The position numbers and the translations under genes are program-made. Shown here one piece after another: positions 7,605-14,566 of a stretch of DNA of 40,261 nt. The first letter of the stretch is position 1, and every line of letters begins with the position of its first letter. A model generated the notes under the pieces. It worked only from the letters and a program-made list of their open reading frames with translations, made no database searches and was not told where the DNA came from. The stretch is from Acidobacteriota bacterium (GTDB lineage Bacteria; Acidobacteriota; Holophagae; Holophagales; Holophagaceae), in contig JAKAMQ010000006.1 of assembly GCA_021812805.1 (NCBI GenBank), positions 1 through 40,261 of the forward strand. The letters are read 5' to 3'.

Positions 7605-8611
7605 GGCTCGGTGTGCTCCAGGAGGTAAAGGCAGAGATCCTTCAGGCGGGCCGCATAGCCCCATTCGTTGTCGTACCACGCGAAGACTTTCACCATGCGG
7701 GGACCGAGCACCTTGGTGAGGAAGGGATCATAGATGGCGCTGGCTGGGGATCCGACCAGATCCACGCTCACCAGCTCGGCGGGGAGGATGTCGAGGTAGG
7801 GGGCCAGCGGACCTTCCGCGGCGGCCGCCTGGAAGGCAGCGTGGAGGGCGTCGAGGGAGACGTCGGTTCGCAGCGTGGCGGTGAGATCCACCAGGCTCAC
7901 ATCGGGCGTGGGCACGCGCACGGCGAGGCCGTCCAGGCGGCCCGCGAGGTGGGGCAGCACGCGGGCCAGGACCGCGACGGCGCTTGTGGAGGTGGGGATC
8001 ATGCTCGCGGCCGCGGCGCGGGCCCGGCGGAGATCCCCGTGGGGCAGGTCCAGGATCCTCTGATCGCTGGTGTAGCTGTGCACGGCGGTGGCGAAGCCGT
8101 AATCCAAGCCGAAGGCGTCATCCAGGACTTTCACCAGGGGGGCCAGGCCCTGGGAGGTCCCGCTGGCGGCGGAAATGACGCGGGCCGCCGCAGGATCCAG
8201 GCCCGATTCGTTCACGCCCATCACCACCGTGTGGTCCGCGTCCTCGGACGCGGCGCTGATGAGCACGTGGCTTACACCCTCCCGCAGATGCGCAGCGGCC
8301 TGGTCGCGCCGGGTGAAGCGGCCGGTGCATTCCAACACCACCTGCGCGCCGGCGGCGCCGAAGGGAATGTGCGCGGGATCGGGCTCGGTGAACAGGGGGA
8401 TGCGACGGCCCCCCAGCACCAGCGCCGCGCCACTGGCGGCCACGGTGAAGGGGGCCGGGCCATGCGCCGAATCATGCCGCAGGAGATGGGCGAGCAGGGC
8501 CGGATCGGCCAGATCGTTCAGGGCGACGACCTCCACGTGGGGGGTCTGCAGCAGGTGTCGGAGTACCATCCGGCCGATACGCCCCAGACCGTTGATCCCC
8601 ACTCGTCGCAT
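7601..8611 (-). CDS. GAPDH paralogue lacking the catalytic cysteine (Cys to Gly)
   Basis: 336 aa, full-length GAPDH fold: MRRVGINGLGRIGRMVLR (NAD binding), ECTGRFT, SHVLISAASEDADHTVVMGVNE and, near the end, KVFAWYDNEWGYAARL, all close to canonical. The catalytic loop, however, reads SAASGTSQGLAP instead of SNASCTTNCLAP: residue 151 is Gly (codon GGG), and the second conserved Cys is also Gly. The general-base His is present at 178 (TAVHSYTSDQR). Without the thiol, the covalent thiohemiacetal chemistry of GAPDH cannot occur. The rest of the gene is intact, without frameshift, so it looks like a maintained pseudo-enzyme or regulatory subunit rather than a decayed gene. It overlaps the Cys-containing paralogue by 4 bases and lies downstream of the Fis-like gene. 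An alternative is a new activity using the NAD pocket. Confidence 0.85.
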   Translation of the reverse strand: MRRVGINGLGRIGRMVLRHLLQTPHVEVVALNDLADPALLAHLLRHDSAHGPAPFTVAASGAALVLGGRRIPLFTEPDPAHIPFGAAGAQVVLECTGRFTRRDQAAAHLREGVSHVLISAASEDADHTVVMGVNESGLDPAAARVISAASGTSQGLAPLVKVLDDAFGLDYGFATAVHSYTSDQRILDLPHGDLRRARAAAASMIPTSTSAVAVLARVLPHLAGRLDGLAVRVPTPDVSLVDLTATLRTDVSLDALHAAFQAAAAEGPLAPYLDILPAELVSVDLVGSPASAIYDPFLTKVLGPRMVKVFAWYDNEWGYAARLKDLCLYLLEHTEP

Positions 8612-8680
8612 GCGCGCCCCCTGGTCCTGTTGTAGCGGCCGCTGATCCTCCTGTCGAACCGGGGCCTTGGCCGTACGGCC

Positions 8681-8705
8681 GGAAGCCCGGATGGACCGGG
8701 CTTCC
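8681..8705. terminator. Perfect 10-bp hairpin between Fis-like and GAPDH-like genes
   Basis: GGAAGCCCGG (8681-8690) and CCGGGCTTCC (8696-8705) pair perfectly across a 5-base loop. It lies 41 bases after the stop of the Fis-like gene and upstream of the first GAPDH-like start. No T tract follows on either strand, so intrinsic termination is possible but not certain; it could also be an attenuator or operator-like element for the gap pair. Confidence 0.45.
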
Positions 8706-8745
8706 GGGCAAGTGGAACGGGACGGGGCCGTTCGTCTCCAGACAC

Positions 8746-8970
8746 TCAGCTGGCGAGGCTGACCCGCCGGAGCCGGCTGGGCGGCTCCTCCAGTTTCTTG
8801 GACAGGGTGTTCCGGTGGATGCCCAGCTCCCGGGCCGCGGCACTGTGGTTGCCGTCATGCGCGGCCAGGACTTCCTCGACGAAGGTCCGCTCGAACTCCC
8901 GGCAGGCCATGTCCAGGGGCACACCGCCACGCACCATCTCGGCCACGAGGCTTCGCAGCTTCTCGCGCAT
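8746..8970 (-). CDS. Fis-type DNA-binding protein (HTH_8)
   Basis: 74 aa. The C-terminal half, FERTFVEEVLAAHDGNHSAA followed by ARELGIHRNTLSKKLEE, is the Fis-type helix-turn-helix also found at the C-terminus of NtrC-like activators. The N-terminal 25 residues (MREKLRSLVAEMVRGGVPLD) probably form the dimerisation helices. It has no AAA+ or receiver domain, so it is a small stand-alone DNA-binding protein, perhaps a nucleoid-type or local regulator. ATG at 8970 is preceded by a GGAG at suitable distance. Being just upstream of the two GAPDH-like genes on the same strand and divergent from pyk, it is a natural candidate to regulate this glycolytic block; that is inference from position only. 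Confidence 0.8.
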   Translation of the reverse strand: MREKLRSLVAEMVRGGVPLDMACREFERTFVEEVLAAHDGNHSAAARELGIHRNTLSKKLEEPPSRLRRVSLAS

Positions 8971-9106
8971 TCCATCTGCTCCAGTCAACGAATCGGGGAT
9001 CACGAAGGTAGCACCCTGATGGCCCCGTGCAAACCCCTGTGCGATGATGCAAGGGCGGACCTGCTGTGGAAAACAGTGTGGAAAGCCTGCGGATGGGGAG
9101 TGCGCT

Positions 9107-10531
9107 GTGACTCGCAAGACCAAAATCGTGATGACCTTGGGGCCTGCGATGATGCAGGGCGACCGGCTGCGGGAAGCTCTTCGCGAAGCGGATGCGGTAC
9201 GTCTGAACGCCAGCCATGGGGATCCCGAAACCCGTTCCGAGAGCCTTCGTCAGGTGCGCGCCCTGGCCCTTGAGCTGGGCCGCTACATTCCCGTGTTCCT
9301 GGATCTCCAGGGACCGAAGTGGCGCATCGGCGAGCTGGCCGAACCCCTGGCGCTGGAGTCGGACAGCGAGGGCGGCTTCTTCCGGGTCGGCACCCCGGCG
9401 CCGGTGGGGTTCGCCTGGGCGGCGCCGCTTCCCCACCCGGAGCTGTTCGACGGCGCCGAGGTGGGCCAGCATTGGCTCCTGGACGACGGCGCCATCGAAG
9501 TCGAAATCACCGCCGTGGCGGCGGATGCCCTCCGGGCCAAGGTGCGGGTGGGTGGTCCGCTCAAGGGCCGCAAGGGTATCCACCCCATCGGCATGTCGCT
9601 GAACATGGACCCCCTCACGGAGAAGGACCACGCGGACATCCGCTGGGGCGTGGAGCACCAGGTGGATCTCTTCGCGCAGAGCTTCGTGCGCCGCGCTTCG
9701 GACGTCCAGCAGCTGCTGGCCATCATCCAGCACCTGGGCGGCACCCAGTCCGTCATCGCCAAGATCGAGCATCCGGCCGCACTGGCCTGCCTGGGCGAGA
9801 TCCTGGAGGTCTCCTGGGGCGTGATGGTGGCCCGGGGCGACCTGGGCGTGGAACTCGGCGTGGAGCGGGTTCCGGGCCTCCAGAAGCAGATCATCAAGGC
9901 GGCCCGCCGCGCCCTCAAGCCTGTCATCACCGCGACCCAGATGCTGGAGAGCATGATCGAGCACCCCCAACCCACCCGTGCCGAGGCCAGCGATGTGGCC
10001 AACGCCATCTGGGATGGCACGGATGCGGTGATGCTCAGCGCCGAGAGCGCCACGGGAAAGTACCCCGTCGAGGCGGTCCAGTGGCTGGCCCGCATCGCGG
10101 AGGAGGCCGACGCGAACTTCAAGCAGCGGGCCAAGACCCTGCCGGAGGAGTTCGCGGAGCAGGTGCTGTCGCGGACGAACATTTCCGTGGCCTTCGCCGC
10201 CTGCCGGACCGCCGAGGAGATCGGCGCCCGCTGGATCGTGGCCTTCACCGAGGGGGGCGGGACCGCCCGGATGGTGAGCCGTCTCGCGGGCCGGACGCCG
10301 GTGCTGGGAGCCACGGTGGACGAGGGTACCGCCCGCCGCATGGGCCTGCTGCGCGGCGTGACGGCCCTCATCATCCCACGGGTCAGCAGCACGGATGAGA
10401 TGGTGGAAGTGGTCCGGCAGCTCCTGCTGGAGAAGCACCAGCTCCAGAGCCTCGACCGCGTGGTCATGACCATGGGCCTGCCTCTCTGGAAGAGCGGCAC
10501 CACCAACACCATGAAGGTGATGACGTTCTAA
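9107..10531 (+). CDS. pyk: Pyruvate kinase
   Basis: 474 aa. It catalyses phosphoenolpyruvate + ADP to pyruvate + ATP. Start GTG at 9107 (VTRKTKIVMTLGPAM), with GGGAG 6 bases upstream. Motifs in order: AVRLNASHGDPE (Arg/Asn/Ser of the active site), FLDLQGPKWRIGE leading into the B domain, LTEKDHADI, the catalytic Lys in VIAKIEHPAAL, MVARGDLGVELG, and the ADP/PEP signature KPVITATQMLESMIEHPQPT followed by RAEASDVANAIWDGTDAVMLS. A complete C-terminal allosteric domain is present (TEGGGTARMVSRLAGRTPVL). The B-domain entry differs from the common TKGPEIRTG, so the enzyme is somewhat divergent, but all catalytic blocks are there. It is divergent from the Fis-like gene by 136 bases. Call is secure. 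Confidence 0.95.
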   Translation: MTRKTKIVMTLGPAMMQGDRLREALREADAVRLNASHGDPETRSESLRQVRALALELGRYIPVFLDLQGPKWRIGELAEPLALESDSEGGFFRVGTPAPVGFAWAAPLPHPELFDGAEVGQHWLLDDGAIEVEITAVAADALRAKVRVGGPLKGRKGIHPIGMSLNMDPLTEKDHADIRWGVEHQVDLFAQSFVRRASDVQQLLAIIQHLGGTQSVIAKIEHPAALACLGEILEVSWGVMVARGDLGVELGVERVPGLQKQIIKAARRALKPVITATQMLESMIEHPQPTRAEASDVANAIWDGTDAVMLSAESATGKYPVEAVQWLARIAEEADANFKQRAKTLPEEFAEQVLSRTNISVAFAACRTAEEIGARWIVAFTEGGGTARMVSRLAGRTPVLGATVDEGTARRMGLLRGVTALIIPRVSSTDEMVEVVRQLLLEKHQLQSLDRVVMTMGLPLWKSGTTNTMKVMTF

Positions 10532-10735
10532 GGTCCTAGTGCACCTCGCCTGAAATACCTGGATCAATGAGACGAAGGCGAGGTGCACTTCCATCGGGGC
10601 ATGGCCCCTCTGGCGCCCTTGCGCGCAGACGCGCCAGGGCTGTCACCCCGCTGGGGGCACTGGCGTGCCCCCAGACTCCCGCCACGTGGTGCCCACGGGC
10701 GTGGCGGATGATCCAGCTATTTCGCGCGGGTACCC
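10532..10735. other. Structured intergenic region with several hairpins
   Basis: 204 bases between the convergent pyk and a small unknown gene. It holds a near-perfect 14-bp inverted repeat (10538-10551 with 10576-10589, core GTGCACCTCGCCT, 24-base loop). A perfect 10-bp hairpin with a TGGC loop follows (CTGGGGGCAC 10651-10660 / GTGCCCCCAG 10665-10674), then a smaller GCCACG/CGTGGC pair at 10681-10686/10700-10705. The first probably ends pyk transcription. No open frame of note. Confidence 0.6.
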
Positions 10736-11020
10736 CTAGGCGCCGAGCCCCCAGTCCTTCAAGGCGGCCAGGAGCCGGTCCAGCTGACCGGTGTCCGTGG
10801 TGTGGAAGCGGCTGACCAGCTTCCAGCCCTGGGCCACTTTCTGGTAGCGGTGCAGCCAGAGGAAGGGGCCCTCCCAGGGGGCGTCCAGGCCGCCCCGGGT
10901 CTTGACCAGGAACGCCACGGTGGTCCATGGGCCGCGGGAGAGGAAGCGCCGTCCCAGTTCCTGGAGGCCCGCCTCCTCGTCGGATTCCAGCACCAGATCG
11001 TCGAGATCGGGAATGATCAT
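10736..11020 (-). CDS. Small protein of unknown function (94 aa)
   Basis: I do not recognise this gene. It encodes 94 residues with no signal peptide or membrane helix. The N-terminus is acidic (MIIPDLDDLVLESDEEAGL), the middle aromatic-rich (GPWTTVAFLVKTRGGLDAP, then FLWLHRYQKVAQGWKLVSRF), and the C-terminal stretch is probably helical (TGQLDRLLAALKDW). The pattern suggests a compact alpha/beta cytoplasmic protein. Codon use looks like the neighbours, with GC-rich third positions, which supports real coding. It is convergent with pyk and divergent from the small membrane protein gene at 11068. The ribosome-binding site is weak (AAAGG about 9 bases upstream). Confidence 0.6.
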   Translation of the reverse strand: MIIPDLDDLVLESDEEAGLQELGRRFLSRGPWTTVAFLVKTRGGLDAPWEGPFLWLHRYQKVAQGWKLVSRFHTTDTGQLDRLLAALKDWGLGA

Positions 11021-11067
11021 GGGAACGCCTTTCGGGGTGAGAACATCCTAGGCGGAGGAGGGGCATC

Positions 11068-11229
11068 TTGGAAAAGGCCATGGGCTTCGTCGGGGCCACC
11101 GTGGGCAGCTCACTGGGATGGTGGCTGGGCATGTACGTGGGCATCGGCACGGCCATCGCCCTCAGCGTCGTGGGTTCAGTCATCGGCATCTGGGCGGGGC
11201 TCTGGGCCCTTCGGCGCTGGATGGAGTAG
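11068..11229 (+). CDS. Small glycine-rich two-helix membrane protein (53 aa)
   Basis: A TTG start at 11068 with a strong GGAGGAGG just upstream gives 53 residues: after MEKA comes MGFVGATVGSSLGWWLGMYV and then GTAIALSVVGSVIGIWAGLW, ending RRWME. These are two hydrophobic helices with GxxxG-type spacing and a positively charged end. Similar short proteins with FVGATVGSxxGWxLG are common next to housekeeping genes in many bacteria, with no assigned function. It ends 24 bases before cinA, so it may be co-transcribed. An internal ATG at 11080 would give 49 residues. Confidence 0.6.
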   Translation: MEKAMGFVGATVGSSLGWWLGMYVGIGTAIALSVVGSVIGIWAGLWALRRWME

Positions 11230-11253
11230 CGCGCCTGTGGTTCGATGGAATCC

Positions 11254-12489
11254 ATGCGGATCGAATGCATCGCCATCGGAACCGAACTCCTCACGACACG
11301 CCGTCTGGATACCAATTCGGTGTGGCTGGCTGAGCAGCTGGCGGACCTGGGCCTCGGCCTGAGGCTGAAGACCGCCGTGGGCGACCGCCGCGAGGATCTC
11401 GCACGGGTCATCCAGACGGCCCTGGACCGTTCGGACCTCATCCTCGTGACCGGGGGCCTGGGGCCCACCTTCGATGATTTCACCAAGGAGGTTTTCGCGG
11501 AGATCCTGGGCGCGCCGCTGGTGGAGGACGCCGGCAGCCGGGCGGATATCCAGGCGTTCTACGAGGCGCGGAACCGGGTTCCGCCACCCGCCAACTTCAA
11601 ACAGGCCCTCATCCCCGGGGGCGCGGAAGCCCTCCGCAATCCCCTGGGCACGGCGCCCGGCGTGTTCTGGGAGGATCCGCCCGGCCATCCCGGCACGCGC
11701 ATCATCCTGTTCCCTGGCGTGCCCCGGGAGATGAAGCGGATGTGGGTGGATCATGCCCTGCCGCGCCTGCGCTCTCTGGCCGGGCGCCCGGTCCACACGC
11801 TTCGCCTGGTGGTGGCCGGGGTGCCGGAGAGCACCCTCGACCAGCGGATTCAGGACGTCCGCGAACGGCATGGCCACTTGGACTGGACCATCCTGGCCAG
11901 CCTCACCCAGGTCGAGCTGCTGGCGCGGGGAGAGGATCCGGCCGCCCTGGACCGGGCCCGTGCAGACGTCATGCCCCTGCTGGGCGAGGATCTCGCCTGC
12001 ATCGGCGGGGGCAACCTCGAAGACGCGGTGCTGGACCTGCTCAAGCGCAGGGGCGAGACGCTGGCGGTGGCGGAAAGCATGACCGGCGGTCTGCTGGCGG
12101 CCCGCCTGACCGCCATTCCTGGTGCCAGTGCGGTCTTTCTGGGGGGGGCGACGGTCTACTCCGCCCAGGCCAAGGCGGCCCTCCTGGGGCTGGATCCTGG
12201 CACCCTGGCCCTCGAGGGAACGGTGTCAGAGGCCACCAGCCGCCGGCTCGCGGAGGCCGTGCGAGCCAAGGTGGGCGCCACCTGGGGCCTGGCGGTGACG
12301 GGTAACGCCGGACCCGGCGCCGAAGGGGATGCGTCCCTGGGTGCGGTGTTCATCGCGCTGGCGGGGCCCGCTGGCACCGAGACGCGCAACCTCCGTCTGC
12401 CGGGCGACCGGGCGGATGTGCAGCTGCGGGGAACCGCGGTCGCGCTGGATTTACTGAGGCGAGACCTCATTATAGATCAAAAGTATTAA
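11254..12489 (+). CDS. cinA: CinA-family protein (nicotinamide-nucleotide amidohydrolase / ADP-ribose pyrophosphatase)
   Basis: 411 aa, two domains. Residues 1-170 are the MoCF/COG1058 domain (IECIAIGTELLTTRRLDTNS, LILVTGGLGPTFDDFTKE, LFPGVPREMKRMW), which in studied members hydrolyses ADP-ribose. Residues about 250-405 are the CinA C-terminal domain (ETLAVAESMTGGLLAARLT, GGATVYSAQAKAALLG, WGLAVTGNAGPG), the nicotinamide-mononucleotide deamidase of NAD salvage. The ATG at 11254 (MRIECIAIG) is preferred over one three codons earlier. The last six residues after LLRRDL (IIDQKY) are encoded by sharply AT-rich DNA unlike the rest of the gene, so the native C-terminus may have been replaced. The domain call is secure. 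Confidence 0.92.
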   Translation: MRIECIAIGTELLTTRRLDTNSVWLAEQLADLGLGLRLKTAVGDRREDLARVIQTALDRSDLILVTGGLGPTFDDFTKEVFAEILGAPLVEDAGSRADIQAFYEARNRVPPPANFKQALIPGGAEALRNPLGTAPGVFWEDPPGHPGTRIILFPGVPREMKRMWVDHALPRLRSLAGRPVHTLRLVVAGVPESTLDQRIQDVRERHGHLDWTILASLTQVELLARGEDPAALDRARADVMPLLGEDLACIGGGNLEDAVLDLLKRRGETLAVAESMTGGLLAARLTAIPGASAVFLGGATVYSAQAKAALLGLDPGTLALEGTVSEATSRRLAEAVRAKVGATWGLAVTGNAGPGAEGDASLGAVFIALAGPAGTETRNLRLPGDRADVQLRGTAVALDLLRRDLIIDQKY

Positions 12490-12540
12490 TTAAAGTAATA
12501 TCAATCGTTGAATAAAGATTTTACATTATTGTTACGACAT
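12471..12540. promoter_or_regulatory. AT-rich island, probable promoter region of the DUF5666 lipoprotein gene
   Basis: Only 14 of these 70 bases are G or C, in a window that is otherwise strongly GC-rich. It covers the last codons of cinA and the space before the lipoprotein gene. A TTGAAT at 12508-12513 could be a -35 element, but I see no clear -10 at the right distance. Such an island could hold a promoter, a UP element or a nucleoid-protein site, or mark an insertion boundary. Confidence 0.4.
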
Positions 12541-12601
12541 TCGCTGGTTGCGGTACCCATCCTTGGGGCGAGCGGGTTTTCCCCGGCCAAGGAGGAATGC
12601 C

Positions 12602-13807
12602 ATGTTTTCCATCAAGCAGGCCCTGATCCCGGGGCTGGGCCTAGTTCTCCTCACGGCCTGCGGTGGTGCAGGCTCCGTGTCCCCGTCCGCGACGGCGGCC
12701 TCCCAACCGCCCCCCGTGAAGCTCTCCGGGGCGGTCTCGGGAACCTCCACCGCGCCGACCTTCAACGGCCAGGCTCTCCTGACCGGCGGAGCCGTGGTCA
12801 CGGTGGATGGTGCTCCGGGCACCAGCGCCCAGGTCCAACCGGGGGTCGTGGTCCAGGGCACCGCCCAGACCACCTCCCAGGGACTCCAGTTGGAGTCCGC
12901 TGACTTGACCCACGACCTGGAAGGCCCGATTGCGAGCCTCGATCTGACCGCGTCCTCCTTCGTGGTGCTCGGGAAGACCGTCCATGTGGACGCCTTGACC
13001 CAGATCCTGGCCGAGGGCCCCGGAGACACCCAGACCCCGCTGACTCTGGGGGATCTCAAGGCGGGGGACTTCGTGGAGGTCTATGGGGCGGAGAACGCCG
13101 ACGGCACGGTGCAGGCCACCCGGGTGGAGCGGCCGGTCTCCGGAACCAACCCGCAGGAAGCCTTCCATGGCGCCGTGAGCGCCCTCGATCCCGTGGCGAT
13201 GACCTTTCAGGCGGGCGGATTCCTGGTGTCCTATGGCACGGCCACAGTCCAGGGAACCCTTGCGAATGGCGGCTGGGTGGAGGTTCGGGGCACCGCCTCC
13301 GGGACGACCTTCACGGCGACCTCGGTCACCGTCGAGACCCCCGATACCAGCGGCTCGGACATGGAACTCTCCGGTCCGATCAGCGGGCTGGATCCGGCGG
13401 GCAAGACCTTCCTGCTGATGTCCTACAAGGTGGATTACAGTGCGGCGACCCTGGAAGGGACGCTGGTGGACGGGGCGCAGGTGGAGGTCGAGGGCACCTC
13501 GGGGCCGGCGGGAGCCATGACGCTGGCGGCCCGGGAGGTCAAGGTCCAGTTCCCGGACGCGGGCAGCGGCGACAGCAACCTTGACGTCAGCGGCGTCGTC
13601 ACGGCCGTGGATGCCACCGCCAGCACCCTCACCGTCGGCGGGACCACCTTCTGGACCGACGCCTCCACCCTCTTCGTGAAGGCAGATGCCCCAGTCACCT
13701 TCGGCGCCGTGACGGCGGGTGAAACCGTCGAAGTCCATGCCTTGAGCAGCCGGACCAATGCCGCGGGACAGGCCTACGCCACCGTGGTCGTGGTGGAGGG
13801 GAATTGA
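12602..13807 (+). CDS. DUF5666-repeat lipoprotein
   Basis: 401 aa. The N-terminus MFSIKQALIPGLGLVLLTAC is a lipoprotein signal with lipobox LTAC, so the mature protein starts at Cys20. The rest is about four or five repeats of 65-75 residues of the DUF5666 type: each has a G-x-(V/I)-x-x-(L/V)D start, a strand pair and a VEV-containing OB-like strand. Examples are GPIASLDLTASSFVVLG...DFVEVYG, GAVSALDPVAMTFQ...GWVEVRG, GPISGLDPAGKTFLLM...QVEVEG and GVVTAVDATASTLTVGG...ETVEVHA. Function is unknown; the fold suggests an envelope binding protein. ATG at 12602 follows AAGGAGG with 6-base spacing, a strong ribosome-binding site. It is followed by a perfect 16-bp hairpin and preceded by the AT-rich island, so it is probably a single-gene unit. 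Confidence 0.85.
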   Translation: MFSIKQALIPGLGLVLLTACGGAGSVSPSATAASQPPPVKLSGAVSGTSTAPTFNGQALLTGGAVVTVDGAPGTSAQVQPGVVVQGTAQTTSQGLQLESADLTHDLEGPIASLDLTASSFVVLGKTVHVDALTQILAEGPGDTQTPLTLGDLKAGDFVEVYGAENADGTVQATRVERPVSGTNPQEAFHGAVSALDPVAMTFQAGGFLVSYGTATVQGTLANGGWVEVRGTASGTTFTATSVTVETPDTSGSDMELSGPISGLDPAGKTFLLMSYKVDYSAATLEGTLVDGAQVEVEGTSGPAGAMTLAAREVKVQFPDAGSGDSNLDVSGVVTAVDATASTLTVGGTTFWTDASTLFVKADAPVTFGAVTAGETVEVHALSSRTNAAGQAYATVVVVEGN

Positions 13808-13817
13808 GCGGCGGCCT

Positions 13818-13852
13818 CCACCGGAATGCGGGAGCCTCCCGCATTCCGGTGG
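13818..13852. terminator. Perfect 16-bp hairpin after the DUF5666 gene
   Basis: CCACCGGAATGCGGGA (13818-13833) and TCCCGCATTCCGGTGG (13837-13852) pair without mismatch across a 3-base loop, 10 bases after the stop codon. It is the strongest single hairpin in the window. There is no following T tract, as is common for terminators in very GC-rich genomes. Confidence 0.75.
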
Positions 13853-13879
13853 GGCCAGCAGTGCTGATAGCCTGAATGG

Positions 13880-14566
13880 ATGCCTTTGATCCAGTCATCC
13901 GACCTGTTCCTGGGGTGCCTCGCAGCCTTTTTCTGCGGCAGCATCCCCTTCGGCCTTCTGCTGGTGAAACTGGCCGGCAAGGGGGATGTCCGCGCACACG
14001 GCAGCGGCAACATCGGGGCCACCAACGTCAGCCGCGTGGGCGGGAAGGGCCTGGGAATCGTCACGCTCCTGCTCGATGTCAGCAAGGGCTTCCTGCCGGT
14101 GTTCCTCGCCCGGCGAGCCGGTCTGCCCCTGGATGCGCAGGCGGCCATGGCCCTCTGTGCGACCGCCGGCCACATCTTCACGCCCTGGCTGAACTTCAAG
14201 GGCGGAAAGGGCGTCGCCACGGCCCTTGGCGCGGCACTGGCCTTCCGGGCGATGGCGGTGCTGCCGAGCCTGGGCGCCTTCCTCCTGGTGCTGGCAGTGT
14301 TCCGCTACGTGAGTCTCGGCAGCATCGTCGGCGCTCTGCTGCTGCCTGTTTCCATGGGCTGGGTCCACGAAACAGTCCATTCCGCAGAGTGGTTCGGGGT
14401 GCGGATCCAGGCCAGTCTCCGCGAACAGGATCCCTGGCAGGCCACCTTCTTCTGGGGGCTGATCGCCCTCGGGGTGGTGGCGAAACACCACGAGAACATC
14501 GCCCGGTTGTTCAAGGGCACCGAATCGCCGCTCTGGGGCGCCAAGAAGGGGGAGCCCCGTGGCTAG
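13880..14566 (+). CDS. plsY: Acyl-phosphate:glycerol-3-phosphate acyltransferase PlsY
   Basis: 228 aa inner-membrane enzyme that transfers an acyl group from acyl-phosphate to glycerol-3-phosphate, the first acylation step of phospholipid synthesis. Conserved loops are visible: SIPFGLLLVKLAGKGDVR with HGSGNIGATNVSR (motif 1), HIFTPWLNFKGGKGVATALG (motif 2, phosphate loop) and KHHENIARLFKGTES (motif 3). Five or more hydrophobic helices fit the known topology. A small insertion (MGWVHETVHSAEWFGVRIQA) between the later helices makes it slightly longer than the usual 200 residues. It overlaps gpsA by 8 bases, so precursor synthesis and use are coupled. Confidence 0.95.
   Translation: MPLIQSSDLFLGCLAAFFCGSIPFGLLLVKLAGKGDVRAHGSGNIGATNVSRVGGKGLGIVTLLLDVSKGFLPVFLARRAGLPLDAQAAMALCATAGHIFTPWLNFKGGKGVATALGAALAFRAMAVLPSLGAFLLVLAVFRYVSLGSIVGALLLPVSMGWVHETVHSAEWFGVRIQASLREQDPWQATFFWGLIALGVVAKHHENIARLFKGTESPLWGAKKGEPRG

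Noticed and set aside
7601-8611. Calling the Cys-less GAPDH a pseudogene
   Set aside because: The frame is intact, other motifs are canonical and it is coupled to the next gene; loss is restricted to the catalytic loop, which fits a maintained altered protein better.
7613-8635. A 340-codon + strand frame over the first GAPDH-like gene
   Set aside because: It is antisense to a full-length GAPDH-fold protein and has a composition typical of antisense frames (Gly/His/Ala/Arg rich).
8855-10594. A 579-codon minus frame over pyruvate kinase
   Set aside because: Antisense shadow; pyruvate kinase motifs on the + strand are complete.
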